DNA of 64,000 nt from Larkinella sp. C7 (GCF_006149005.1 NZ_VBSL01000012.1:1-64000), one strand, 5' to 3'. Shown: positions 28,185-36,490, counted from the first letter of the stretch. The notes: generated by a model from the sequence alone, not told the origin. Numbers and translations: made by a program.

Positions 28185-28225
28185 ATAAAAAATGCCATCT
28201 GTATTTAACGGATGGCATTTTTTAT
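28185..28225 (-). terminator. Terminator retained downstream of the interrupted tRNA-like site
   Basis: A perfect 15-bp stem (28185-28199 with 28211-28225) contains A6/T6 flanks around TGCCATC. On the minus strand it follows a tRNA-3'-end-like sequence by a few bases, as a tRNA gene's own terminator would. It can also stop rightward transcription from the AhpD-like gene. Confidence 0.85.
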
Positions 28226-28232
28226 AAATATG

Positions 28233-28250
28233 TGGTCCCACCGGAATCTT
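28233..28250 (-). other. Putative prophage attachment site: tRNA 3'-end remnant
   Basis: Read on the minus strand the sequence GATTCCGGTGGGACCA has the form of the end of a T-loop (GATTC), a T-stem strand (CCGGT) and an acceptor 3' strand. Upstream of it on that strand (higher coordinates) the DNA switches to AT-rich phage sequence with no tRNA body, while the terminator follows downstream. This is what integration into a tRNA 3' end leaves at one junction. The intact tRNA should lie at the other prophage end, outside the window. Confidence 0.5.
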
Positions 28251-28424
28251 AACTTTTTATGATTATCAGGTATTTACGGAAAAGTTAGGAATAGATTCGG
28301 AAAATTGATATTAAAGGTATGTATTGCCCATATTTAGATTATATGACCAATTATTTCTTATAATTGATAAAATTAGATGTATTTTAATAAGCCAGGTAGT
28401 AAAATAAATTCCAAAATATAATAT

Positions 28425-30623
28425 TTAATCCGAATAACTTACTACTGGTAGTTTTTCAATTCTGATATAATATGGAGTGTTTAGGAGGTATTCTGCATTT
28501 AAATAGAACTGACTTGGAATATTTGGATTACTAGTATTAGAATCAATGTGGGCAGAGAATCTAACTTCATTTGTTAGTGAATTAAATACATCCATGTTGT
28601 AATTTTTAAATATATCATTAAAGCAAATATTGATATTGGTAAATTTGAAAATATTAATAATTGCTTGGCTTAATTTATCAACCATATTCCGATCTTTACC
28701 TTTTTTGAAATATTTAATAATACTGATGAAAAATAATATTCCCATCTTATCTTCAGTGAAATCAGGTTTTTCTAATTGTAATCGGAATATAAACGCAAGC
28801 CAGTAAGAGAATTGTAAAGAGTGTAAATATTGTAACAAATGATTTAAATATTCATTTGGGTTAGAAGACATGCAAACCACAATTGCCATTTCATTTGGTA
28901 ATTTTGATATAATTTCCAAATGAGGATACCCAGGTAAATCTTTTATATATTTAGCGGTCAAATATTCCTGTAAGGATTTATGAGCAAATTTGTAACTATT
29001 ATACCCAATTTTTATAAATATACCATTGTGACTTTCTATTTCTTTTGCAACATCAGGTGCCTGGTCCCGAGGTAGACCATAATTATAGCATATATCCTCA
29101 TAACCTTCAATTAAATCATCGGTATCAAAATTTATCTTCTTAAATTTATAAGTAAGTATAAAAGATAAATGAGCTAAAAATTCTCTCACTCTATATAAAT
29201 CTAGCATTGAGTAATTTGTAATTCTAGAGACTCGGGTTATTAATCGCTGATAATCCCATTTTTCAATAAGAAGATCAACCACTAAATTATAAACATATCT
29301 TGGCTTACTCGGAATATCTTTCCTTTTTTCATAAATAGCACATAAATAAGCTAAAGTTAAGGGTCGTATCGCTGTATCTGAAAAAGGAGCTGCTTTAATT
29401 TTTTCTATAAATTCTGTCGATATTTTTTCGTCAACTAGCCATTTTTTAGATAAAGATATTATTTGAGTTTCAGATAAAGGGCATATTTCAAAAGTTCTGC
29501 AATTATTTAGTTTACTATTAAATTCTCCATTTCTCGAGGTTATAATAAATTTAGAATAGTTCAATGAGAGAGAGAATTCTCCTAAATCTTTTTCAATTTG
29601 ATTCTTTATATTTATATCAGGTATTTCGTCAAATCCTTCCAGTATAATCGCTAAATTGCAGTCATCAATGAATTTAACGAGAGCCATCTCAGCCTCTCGC
29701 CGAAAGTTTTTTATCGACTTATATAATTGATTGGTTATATTGTTTTTTAAGTGTTCACGATTGTCACGGATGGGTTTAATAATACTTTCGAGCCGGTTTA
29801 TTTCAGTTTCGATTGATCTTATTTCTTCTGAAATTTGGTCTATTTTTTCTTTGTTTGGAAAGCGCTTCCAATTTTCTTCCTTTTTTTCTAATCTTTTTTT
29901 CTCTAATTTTTCTTTTTCTTTACGTAAAAGTTTGGCATATTGTTCATCAGATTCTAATGGAACTAAGTTATAGGTTTCTTTGGAAATTTCATCCTTATTT
30001 ATCAGAGATTTAAGATTAGAAAGTGACAAGCCAAAGGTTTCCAGTAATATTTCAAAAAGCCCTGTATTAGCTTCATTTTTGTCATATGTCAACTCTCTAA
30101 ATCTAATTACAATTGGAGTTAGAGAATCGATATTTTGATATTTATTCTTTAATAGGTTACCAAAAATATTCATCATTAATGTTGTTTTGCCTGCGCCAGG
30201 AGCACCATACAGCAATATATGTTTGTCTAATTTATTTATGAGGTTATTACTCTTAATTTTTTTTGTTTCATCATCAGGTTCAATATTTTCCCTAACTTGC
30301 GAAAGATAAATTTCAAGTTCAATGAAAATTTCTTTTAACTCTTTCGATTCATATAAGATGGATAAATTTATTTCATTACTCCAATTGTTGGACTTAACAA
30401 TGTTATGGGCAATTCGCTCGATTATTATTTCTCTGGAAATAGTGTATTCAAGTTCGTTTAAATATAACGATCCATCTAACTGGAGTGTGTTTTTAGCTTT
30501 AGAGAAGTTTTCTTTAAAGTGAGATATAATTGATTCTCCTATTTTAGTAATTAAAAACTCTGCAATTATTTTAGGGAATTCGATCCCTTTTAATATATTG
30601 GCAATTTTATCTGGATTAATCAT
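28425..30623 (-). CDS. NACHT/STAND-type NTPase, candidate prophage-encoded defence protein
   Basis: The protein has 732 residues. Walker A is GAPGAGKTT (140-148), the Walker B/NACHT motif is IILEGFDEIPD (about 326-336), and ITSR (361-364) is the sensor strand. The post-NACHT helices end in FAHKSLQEYLTAKYI, typical of bacterial NACHT proteins. A highly charged coiled coil (about 226-290) is inserted between Walker A and B. The N-terminal 130 residues are helical with no recognised effector; the C-terminal 150 residues show no clear repeats. Bacterial NACHT proteins include anti-phage NLR relatives, and it sits on the lysogenic side of the prophage with much lower GC than the late genes. Defence function is inferred. 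Confidence 0.8.
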   Translation of the reverse strand: MINPDKIANILKGIEFPKIIAEFLITKIGESIISHFKENFSKAKNTLQLDGSLYLNELEYTISREIIIERIAHNIVKSNNWSNEINLSILYESKELKEIFIELEIYLSQVRENIEPDDETKKIKSNNLINKLDKHILLYGAPGAGKTTLMMNIFGNLLKNKYQNIDSLTPIVIRFRELTYDKNEANTGLFEILLETFGLSLSNLKSLINKDEISKETYNLVPLESDEQYAKLLRKEKEKLEKKRLEKKEENWKRFPNKEKIDQISEEIRSIETEINRLESIIKPIRDNREHLKNNITNQLYKSIKNFRREAEMALVKFIDDCNLAIILEGFDEIPDINIKNQIEKDLGEFSLSLNYSKFIITSRNGEFNSKLNNCRTFEICPLSETQIISLSKKWLVDEKISTEFIEKIKAAPFSDTAIRPLTLAYLCAIYEKRKDIPSKPRYVYNLVVDLLIEKWDYQRLITRVSRITNYSMLDLYRVREFLAHLSFILTYKFKKINFDTDDLIEGYEDICYNYGLPRDQAPDVAKEIESHNGIFIKIGYNSYKFAHKSLQEYLTAKYIKDLPGYPHLEIISKLPNEMAIVVCMSSNPNEYLNHLLQYLHSLQFSYWLAFIFRLQLEKPDFTEDKMGILFFISIIKYFKKGKDRNMVDKLSQAIINIFKFTNINICFNDIFKNYNMDVFNSLTNEVRFSAHIDSNTSNPNIPSQFYLNAEYLLNTPYYIRIEKLPVVSYSD

Positions 30624-30763
30624 CTTGGAAATATTTTAGTTGCTTAGGCGTTTTTAGTTAAAATTTGGTTAATCTAATACCTTGGAATGATTCGATAAAA
30701 AATAACGAATATTGAATGTCTGGATGTCGCTTCATTATAAGCATTTGAATATGATGATTGGCA

Positions 30764-30782
30764 TTTGACACCATATGTCAAA
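30764..30782. promoter_or_regulatory. 7-5-7 inverted repeat upstream of the NACHT gene
   Basis: TTTGACA-CCATA-TGTCAAA is a perfect palindrome with a 5-bp spacer, about 140 bp upstream of the NACHT start in the 226-bp gap behind the repressor gene. Its geometry equals that of the two operators at 31.2 kb, but the half-site sequence differs, so a different regulator may bind. The site fits an operator or promoter control for the NACHT gene. Confidence 0.55.
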
Positions 30783-30849
30783 ATGATATAAGTACTTGTA
30801 CAATCAATTATAATTCAGTGGTATGAGTAAGAGCGCCCGGATGAGGGCT

Positions 30850-31182
30850 TCACTTCTGTTCTTCAATCTTCTCTTTTTGCTTCTGAAGTAATTGCCGTTG
30901 TAATTCAATTACTTCATCGGCTTTCATTACAACATAACCCGCAGGTGGTTCAAATGCTGCCTTGGTTTGATCACCATTTAGTAGAAAGTTTGGAGTAGTT
31001 TCTAATACCTCACAAAGCTTGTTTAGATCGCTTAAAGAAGGTTCGGCGCGGTCCTTTTCCCAATTTGATATTACGTTCCGGATATGTTTTCCTGATTTTC
31101 CAAGGGCAATTGCTAATTCCTCTTGGGACATATTTTTATCCTCACGTAACTTTTTCAGTCTTTGGCCAAAGGATTCTTTCAA
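30850..31182 (-). CDS. Phage repressor, XRE/lambda-CI-like helix-turn-helix protein
   Basis: The HTH reads FGQRLKKLREDKNMSQEELAIALG, followed by ISNWEKDRAEPSLSDLNKLCEVL. The C-terminus (about 80-110) is a short coiled coil (ELQRQLLQKQKEKIEEQ) that could dimerise. No LexA-like peptidase domain is present, so cleavage-driven induction is not expected. I choose the TTG giving (L)KESFGQRL. The upstream ATG at 31296 would place both operators inside the coding sequence and overlap the divergent gene. The result is 110 residues. Confidence 0.8.
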   Translation of the reverse strand: MKESFGQRLKKLREDKNMSQEELAIALGKSGKHIRNVISNWEKDRAEPSLSDLNKLCEVLETTPNFLLNGDQTKAAFEPPAGYVVMKADEVIELQRQLLQKQKEKIEEQK

Positions 31183-31196
31183 CGGAAATAATATTT

Positions 31197-31215
31197 TGCA
31201 CAAAAAAATTGTGCA
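31197..31215. promoter_or_regulatory. Repressor operator 1
   Basis: TGCACAA-AAAAA-TTGTGCA is a perfect 7-5-7 inverted repeat lying just upstream of the repressor start. Its half sites are identical to those of operator 2, whose centre is 40 bp away. This is the expected arrangement for a repressor controlling its own and the divergent early promoter. Confidence 0.85.
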
Positions 31216-31238
31216 TGAATTAATTTCGAATACATTTG
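31208..31238 (+). promoter_or_regulatory. Probable rightward early promoter
   Basis: The -7 element TACATTTG (31231-31238) matches the Bacteroidota TAnnTTTG consensus, and ATTG (31208-31211) stands 19 bp upstream at the -33 position. Both elements overlap the two operators, so repressor binding would block polymerase. The first early gene starts 41 bp downstream. Confidence 0.6.
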
Positions 31239-31255
31239 CACAAGTATTTTGTGCA
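31237..31255. promoter_or_regulatory. Repressor operator 2
   Basis: TGCACAA-GTATT-TTGTGCA has the same half sites and spacing as operator 1. It overlaps the -7 element of the rightward promoter and lies 25 bp before the first early gene. Confidence 0.85.
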
Positions 31256-31279
31256 AAATAGAACTTACTTGGTAAATGT

Positions 31280-31561
31280 ATGCCTAATCGCGACAAAATT
31301 CAACCGGATAATCAACCGATTGAGGGAACGGTTAATGAAACTATGTTGACGGTCGAATATTGGCGTGAACGGCTTACAGAAAAAGCCGCCCAGTTTTCCA
31401 GCATCCGTGAAATGTCTGATAAGATTGGTCTGCTTGACCTGGAATTTGCCGGTGTAAAGGGCTATTTCAAGGTTCAAAATGCCTGTGCGGGTCGGGCCAG
31501 CCTGAAGGTGACGGCTAAAGTGGTCCGGCTGATTGATCAGCTTCTGATGCCTGAAGCGTGA
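31280..31561 (+). CDS. First early phage gene, unknown function
   Basis: The protein has 93 residues, no membrane segment and a basic second half (RASLKVTAKVVRLIDQLL). It is the first gene after the operator region, a position often held by Cro-like or other regulators. However, no clear helix-turn-helix is recognised; the segment FSSIREMSDKIGLLDLEF could form helices. Its GC content is higher than that of the lysogenic-side genes, matching the early operon. Confidence 0.65.
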   Translation: MPNRDKIQPDNQPIEGTVNETMLTVEYWRERLTEKAAQFSSIREMSDKIGLLDLEFAGVKGYFKVQNACAGRASLKVTAKVVRLIDQLLMPEA

Positions 31562-31566
31562 ATTTA

Positions 31567-31593
31567 TTGATGTTTAACCATATAACGTAGTGT
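31567..31593 (+). promoter_or_regulatory. Conserved leader element, copy 1
   Basis: TTGATGTTTAACCATATAACG followed by AGTGT ends 3 bp before the next start codon. The same string precedes the genes at 36523 and 48237 at nearly the same distance (30-32 bp from its TTG to the ATG). It may be a phage promoter or a translation leader. Confidence 0.6.
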
Positions 31594-31596
31594 AAA

Positions 31597-31896
31597 ATGG
31601 AAGCAATTGCCACTCAAACGGCTCCGGCCGGGAATCCTGATTTCCAGGAATGCGTAAATGACTACTACAGCTTTGATTTCGAATTGCCGAAACAAAACCG
31701 GGAGGTTGTTCAGGCCCGGATTGAGCGGGTAGAAGCCTGTCGGAAGGTGTTGCAGGACGAAATGAGCCAGGTTATGAAACAGTCTTACGTGCCGTATCAG
31801 GCCAAAATTGAAAGCCGGGTTTGGCAAATTGCCCAACTGAATGATTACCTGGCTTCCTACGCCTACTACCTGGCTTACGGGCTTTTGGGCAAATAG
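31597..31896 (+). CDS. Early phage protein of unknown function
   Basis: The protein has 99 residues and is mostly helical. The central part (REVVQARIERVEACRKVLQ) is amphipathic and charged, while the C-terminus is rich in Tyr (LASYAYYLAYGLL). The conserved leader directly upstream supports this start. No family is recognised. Confidence 0.6.
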   Translation: MEAIATQTAPAGNPDFQECVNDYYSFDFELPKQNREVVQARIERVEACRKVLQDEMSQVMKQSYVPYQAKIESRVWQIAQLNDYLASYAYYLAYGLLGK

Positions 31897-31929
31897 CCCG
31901 ATCGGTTTTGATGCTTAATCGACACTAAA

Positions 31930-32166
31930 ATGCTACTTTCTGAGATTCTGCAAAAGTACGACAACGGGACACTGGCAAATGAATCGGACGCATCCTTGCT
32001 GAATGCCCAATCGGCCATCAACCTGTTGGTTTCTGGATTGACCAGCATCCAGAACGCCACCTTTCGGGTGACCGGGTTTAATAAGCCCGTCACGAAAAGC
32101 CGCCTTCTAAAAATCGCTGATTTCCTCACGAAAACACTCAATACCCGCTACGGGTGTAACGATTAA
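31930..32166 (+). CDS. Early phage protein of unknown function
   Basis: The protein has 78 residues, soluble and likely helical (MLLSEILQKYDNGTL ... SRLLKIADFLTKTLNTRYG). A weak relative of the leader (TTGATGCTTAATC) lies 22 bp upstream of the ATG. It is short, intact and in line with its neighbours; function is not recognisable. Confidence 0.55.
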   Translation: MLLSEILQKYDNGTLANESDASLLNAQSAINLLVSGLTSIQNATFRVTGFNKPVTKSRLLKIADFLTKTLNTRYGCND

Positions 32167-32180
32167 TCACACCAATCCAC

Positions 32181-32645
32181 ATGCAATTTCTCGCTACGAT
32201 TTGGCCGCGACTGCTGAAGGATTCAGCGTCAGCGGGTAAGGGAATGTCTGTTCAAAGCTTCTGCCTGACGCTTCAGGCCGACGAACTGTTGCTCCTGCAA
32301 GGGCTCCTGAATAACTGCATCATTGACTGGCTGATGGACATACGCGGGTCACGGTTGTCGCCGGTAGAAATGTACCACCTGGACGAAATAATCAGTTGGG
32401 AATCTGAGCCGGAAGACTACCGGGGGGCGGTTAATCTGGTGCTGACCAGCTTCCAGTTGTCGACGTTTCAGGAGTTGATTGCCGAACAGCAAATCAACTT
32501 CTATTGCCACCCGCAAAAAGGGTTTGAAGATTTGGAAAACGAAGAAGTCCGGGCGATGCTCTACCGCGTTAACGAAGCCGTCAAGGTCGGTTTTTGGGTG
32601 GTCGACTACCGGGATGTTTACGTCCTGTTTAGGCATATGGGTTAG
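32181..32645 (+). CDS. Early phage protein of unknown function
   Basis: The protein has 154 residues and no membrane segment. It has two helix-rich halves (LQADELLLLQGLLNNCIIDWL and FQLSTFQELIAEQQINFY). It follows the previous gene by 14 bp, so they are probably cotranscribed. The position before the primase suggests a DNA-metabolism or host-takeover role, but nothing in the sequence proves it. Confidence 0.6.
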   Translation: MQFLATIWPRLLKDSASAGKGMSVQSFCLTLQADELLLLQGLLNNCIIDWLMDIRGSRLSPVEMYHLDEIISWESEPEDYRGAVNLVLTSFQLSTFQELIAEQQINFYCHPQKGFEDLENEEVRAMLYRVNEAVKVGFWVVDYRDVYVLFRHMG

Positions 32646-32717
32646 GGTTAACATCGGGCCTTTGGCCGGTCGGTTGGCTGGCCAAAGCTTTTTCAAACGA
32701 TTTAACCGCCCTATGGT

Positions 32718-32897
32718 ATGTTCTATCTGACCAACGCAACGATCCGATCCGGCGAGTATAAGGGCCAACCGGTGGCCAGCATAATGGATAAACGATTCCT
32801 GATTCAGTACCGAAGCACTTGCCCGAATTTGAAGGGTCAGGAGCTATTGGACATCAATCAACGTATCCGTGAACTTCATCGCCTGACCCGCCCATGA
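32718..32897 (+). CDS. Small phage ORF (59 aa) overlapping the primase start
   Basis: The ATG opens a 59-residue frame reading MFYLTNATIRSGEYKG and ending RELHRLTRP. Its stop overlaps the primase/helicase ATG as ATGA, the usual sign of translational coupling. The first half resembles a small beta barrel (YKGQPVASIMDKRFLIQY). Nothing else covers this 250-bp gap. Confidence 0.6.
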   Translation: MFYLTNATIRSGEYKGQPVASIMDKRFLIQYRSTCPNLKGQELLDINQRIRELHRLTRP

Positions 32898-35806
32898 GTA
32901 CCCACCACATTGACTTAAAAGAACTGTTAGCCATTGATGGCGGCATTTCGTATATACTACATCGTTACCCGGACGCCCGGGAATCCGAAAATTCGAGCAA
33001 GCGGAAATTTAAGGTGCGACCAGAAAAAACGGCGTCGGCATCGATGAAACGAACCGACGACGGTATTTGGATCGTGACCGACTTTGGCGGGGACCAGAAA
33101 GGCCGGAATGCGGTGCAAATCGCCCAACTGGAAGACAACGCCGACTTTGTGACGGCCCTCCGGACGGTGGCCGCATTCTACAACTTTGCCGGGGTGTCGC
33201 GCCCGGATCACAAGCCCGGTTACAACAGTTGGACGGCCAAACCCGACGAAGCCGAAGGCAGTATGACGTTCGACTTCCGGGAGTTTGAATTGCATGACCT
33301 GAAGCACATCTTCAGCGTTAACGCCTGGAACGCCCTGGGAAGGGATGATGACGCCCGGACCAAAGCCGCGCTGCAACTCTGTAGCCATTATCACCTGAAA
33401 TGCCTGAACTGGTACACGTATACCTCCAAGGGCATGACCCACCAATACACGTCAAACGAACAGTTCCCAATCTTTCTGTGGGATGAAGGCGACTGGAAGA
33501 AGCTTTACAAGCCGAAAGCCGAAAAACAATACCGGTTTCAGAGTTACGGCGTCCGACCGGAACATTTCATCCACGGCCTTCAGCAAGCCCAAAAGAAATA
33601 CGCTGAATTACAGGCCAAAGAAGACAAAGACTACAACCCGGACGATCCGGACGCGGAAGAAAAACGGAAGGAGAAAAAACTACCGGAAATCATCCTGGTA
33701 TCCGGCGGCTCCGATGCCCTGAATGTGGCCGCCCTGGGCTATCATGTGGTGTGGATGAACAGCGAAACCGCCCAACTGCGGCCGCAAGACTTTGTGGCCC
33801 TGGCCCGGATTGCCGATGCCGTATATAACCTACCCGACATCGATGCAACCGGTATTCGTCAGGCTCACGCGCTGGCGCTCGAATTCCTGTCGATCCGGAC
33901 GATCTGGTTGCCGGAAGAACTGAAAAAGCACCTGGACGCCCGGGGCAATCCGTGCAAAGACGTCCGGGATTTTCTGAAGTATTTCCGGAAGTATGAGTTT
34001 GACGAACTCCGGAAAATTGCGGTTCCGTACCAGTTTTGGGACGAAGAAATTGTCCGGGATAAGGATGGGAACGTCAAATACGCGTTTGGAAAACCGGCGG
34101 TAAAGTACGTTTTTAACAACGTTCACGCCTATAACTTCCTGTATCGGAACGGCTACGCCCGGTTTCGGAGTCCGAAGGAAAAGGAGGGATTCAAGTTTGT
34201 GCGGGTGGAAAACAACGTAGTGGCCACCATCGAAACCAGTAACGTCAAAGACTTTATTCACGGTTTTCTGGAATCCCGGCGGCTTCCGATCGACCTGCGC
34301 AACACGATCTATCGGACGCCCCAATTGGGCGATACATCATTGGCCAACATTGGGATTTTCGACGGTGACTTTAAAACCTACGGCCCGGACTTTCAGTACC
34401 TGTTTTTCAAAAAAACGGCCTGGAAAATCACATCCGCCGGGATTGCCGAAGAAAAGGCCGGAACCATCGATAAGTACATATGGGATTCGAAGGTGATCCA
34501 GCACGACGCCAAATTGCTCCCGGATATGTTCCGGATCAGCAAAAACGAAGAAGGAACGTGGGACATTGACGTGATCGACAATTCCTGCCTGTTTTTCCGA
34601 TTCCTGATTCAGACCTGCCGGATTCATTGGCGGAAAGAGTTGGAAGAACGATTAAACCTGTGTGAACTGCCGGAAAAGGCCCGGACGGAGTACGCCGAAA
34701 AATACGGTTTTTCGCCCGATGACCTGAGAGCCATGTTGAGCTACGACACGGCCGAACGACAGGAAGCTTACCGGCTGGAATCAAAATTCAGCATCGACGG
34801 CGGGTTGCTAATGCTGGAAGAAATTGCCGAACAGAAGCTTCATCTGATCAACCGAATCTTTGCCATCGGCTACGCCCTGCATCGGTATAAGAACCCGGCC
34901 AAACCCTGGGCGGTGTTTGCGATGGACAACAAGCTGTCGGAAGAAGGCGAAAGCCACGGCGGGGCCGGAAAAGGGCTGGTGGCCAAGGCGCTGTACAAGC
35001 TGGTGAACAAAGTACAGTTGGATGGACGGAACCCGAAGCTGACCGAAAACCCGCACGTCTTTGAAAACGTGGATGCCGACACGGATTTGATCCACGTCGA
35101 AGACGCCAATGAGTATCTGAACTTTGGTTTCTTTTTCGCGCCGTTGACGTCGGCCATGACCGTGAACCCCAAACAGAAGCGGTCGTTTGAAATCAGTTTT
35201 GAAGACAGCCCGAAGTTTTGGTTTGACACCAACTTTGGCGACCGCATGACGGACCCGAGTTCGCTCCGACGCAAGCTGTATACGGTTTTCGGCGACTATT
35301 ACCACGAAAACAACGGTGATTACCGGGAAAGCCGGACGCCGACCGATGACTTTGGCAAATCGTTGTTTACGGATTTCAGCCCGGACGATTGGAACCTGTT
35401 TTACAACTTCATGGCCCAATGCCTTCGGTTTTATCTGTCGACGGACGAAAAGATCATGCCGCCGATGAATAACGTATCGAAACGGAATCTGATGTCGGAA
35501 ATGGGCGACCACTTCCGGAATTGGGCGGATGTGTTCTTCAGCCCGGAATCGGGCCGGTTGGATAAGCTGGTGATCCGGGATGAAGCCTTCGAAGACTTCA
35601 TTCGGGTGACCAAACTGAAAACCTACACGGCCCAACGCTTCAGCAAATCCCTCAAAGCCTGGGCAAGATTCAACGGCTATATCCTGAACCCGGACGAAAT
35701 GAAGAACAGCCAGGGACGCATTATCCGGCGGCCGAACAATGAAGGCTCGAAGGAAATGATCTATGTCCGGACGCCCGGGAAAGCCATCAACGAAATCAAC
35801 CTCTAA
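32894..35806 (+). CDS. Phage primase/SF3-type helicase
   Basis: The protein has 970 residues. The N-terminal part resembles DNA-primase substrate-binding modules (SASMKRTDDGIWIVTDFGG). A Toprim-like strand EIILVSGGSDALNVAALG lies near residue 265. The C-terminal ATPase has a P-loop SHGGAGKGLV (about 688), an acidic Walker B area, sensor strand PKFWFDTNF (about 772) and the arginine pair SSLRRKL (about 790), the layout of D5-like SF3 helicases. The usual Ser/Thr after the P-loop Lys is Gly. It is the replication protein of the prophage. No separate DNA polymerase is visible, so host polymerase is probably used. Confidence 0.82.
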   Translation: MSTHHIDLKELLAIDGGISYILHRYPDARESENSSKRKFKVRPEKTASASMKRTDDGIWIVTDFGGDQKGRNAVQIAQLEDNADFVTALRTVAAFYNFAGVSRPDHKPGYNSWTAKPDEAEGSMTFDFREFELHDLKHIFSVNAWNALGRDDDARTKAALQLCSHYHLKCLNWYTYTSKGMTHQYTSNEQFPIFLWDEGDWKKLYKPKAEKQYRFQSYGVRPEHFIHGLQQAQKKYAELQAKEDKDYNPDDPDAEEKRKEKKLPEIILVSGGSDALNVAALGYHVVWMNSETAQLRPQDFVALARIADAVYNLPDIDATGIRQAHALALEFLSIRTIWLPEELKKHLDARGNPCKDVRDFLKYFRKYEFDELRKIAVPYQFWDEEIVRDKDGNVKYAFGKPAVKYVFNNVHAYNFLYRNGYARFRSPKEKEGFKFVRVENNVVATIETSNVKDFIHGFLESRRLPIDLRNTIYRTPQLGDTSLANIGIFDGDFKTYGPDFQYLFFKKTAWKITSAGIAEEKAGTIDKYIWDSKVIQHDAKLLPDMFRISKNEEGTWDIDVIDNSCLFFRFLIQTCRIHWRKELEERLNLCELPEKARTEYAEKYGFSPDDLRAMLSYDTAERQEAYRLESKFSIDGGLLMLEEIAEQKLHLINRIFAIGYALHRYKNPAKPWAVFAMDNKLSEEGESHGGAGKGLVAKALYKLVNKVQLDGRNPKLTENPHVFENVDADTDLIHVEDANEYLNFGFFFAPLTSAMTVNPKQKRSFEISFEDSPKFWFDTNFGDRMTDPSSLRRKLYTVFGDYYHENNGDYRESRTPTDDFGKSLFTDFSPDDWNLFYNFMAQCLRFYLSTDEKIMPPMNNVSKRNLMSEMGDHFRNWADVFFSPESGRLDKLVIRDEAFEDFIRVTKLKTYTAQRFSKSLKAWARFNGYILNPDEMKNSQGRIIRRPNNEGSKEMIYVRTPGKAINEINL

Positions 35807-35818
35807 ACCTTACCTGCC

Positions 35819-35941
35819 ATGTTCAAAAACAAACTTATGACCTGGTTCGGGATCCTCGTAGTCGCTCTTTTTCTGCTGGCCAGCTTGGCAATTCCTGCCT
35901 TGCTCCGCTGGTGGAAAGCGGACGAACAGCCGGTAGAATAG
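35819..35941 (+). CDS. Small single-pass membrane protein (40 aa)
   Basis: The ATG 12 bp after the primase stop opens a 40-residue frame. It has one hydrophobic helix (FGILVVALFLLASLAIPALL) flanked by Lys residues on the N side and RWWK on the C side. This is a coherent membrane protein, so it is probably genuine. Function is unknown. Confidence 0.5.
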   Translation: MFKNKLMTWFGILVVALFLLASLAIPALLRWWKADEQPVE

Positions 35942-35966
35942 TCAGGAATTCATAACTACTCGTTTT

Positions 35967-36227
35967 ATGCACTACAGTCCGCCCCCGCATCGCTACAAAG
36001 CTGGCGATTTGATCCTGCACCCCATTTATGGAAAATGCATCATAGTGTATGTACTGGCCGGAACCTTCAATACCTACTGTCTGATCAGTCACGACGGGTT
36101 GCAGCTCAACACGACAGACTCGCATACGTACATGCGGAATACGGGCTTGGAGTATGATTACCGCGATTTCCGGCAAACTAAATTAGATTTTGTTGCGGGC
36201 GTTTTCGCTCCATACTTTAACCAATAA
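35967..36227 (+). CDS. Small phage protein of unknown function
   Basis: The protein has 86 residues and is beta-rich (KAGDLILHPIYGKCIIVYVL ... YCLISHDGLQL), reminiscent of small SH3-like folds. No catalytic motif is seen. Its early-operon position and composition match its neighbours. Confidence 0.55.
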   Translation: MHYSPPPHRYKAGDLILHPIYGKCIIVYVLAGTFNTYCLISHDGLQLNTTDSHTYMRNTGLEYDYRDFRQTKLDFVAGVFAPYFNQ

Positions 36228-36238
36228 CCGTCCCTTTA

Positions 36239-36412
36239 GTGAATACCTACACCGTGACTGCTTACATCGTTGAAAACAGCCGACGAAAACCGATTTCAAC
36301 GATCACGGTTAAAGCCGCCAGCGCTTTTATTGCTGAGTATGCTTTTGCCGATAAACTGACAAAAGACAACATGCGGTTTGACTGCGTCGTGGCCACTCAA
36401 AAACTCGTTTGA
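36239..36412 (+). CDS. Small phage ORF (57 aa, GTG start)
   Basis: A GTG opens a 57-residue frame (NTYTVTAYIVENSRRKPI ... FADKLTKDNMRF) that fills the gap between two early genes. Strand-helix alternation (TVTAYIVEN, STITVKAASAFIAEYAFADKL) looks like a real small alpha/beta protein. No ATG is available near the start, so the start codon is uncertain. Confidence 0.45.
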   Translation: MNTYTVTAYIVENSRRKPISTITVKAASAFIAEYAFADKLTKDNMRFDCVVATQKLV

Positions 36413-36490
36413 TCCTCTGTTTCCGGCAACCATTTATCAGGATTTTAATAAAACGTTTCAGGCTAGAAAAATAGTCCCGTAATTTTTCAA

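Noticed and set aside
32894-35806. DNA polymerase function for the 970-aa early protein
   Set aside because: No polymerase motifs are visible; the Toprim-like strand and SF3 ATPase layout fit a primase/helicase better.
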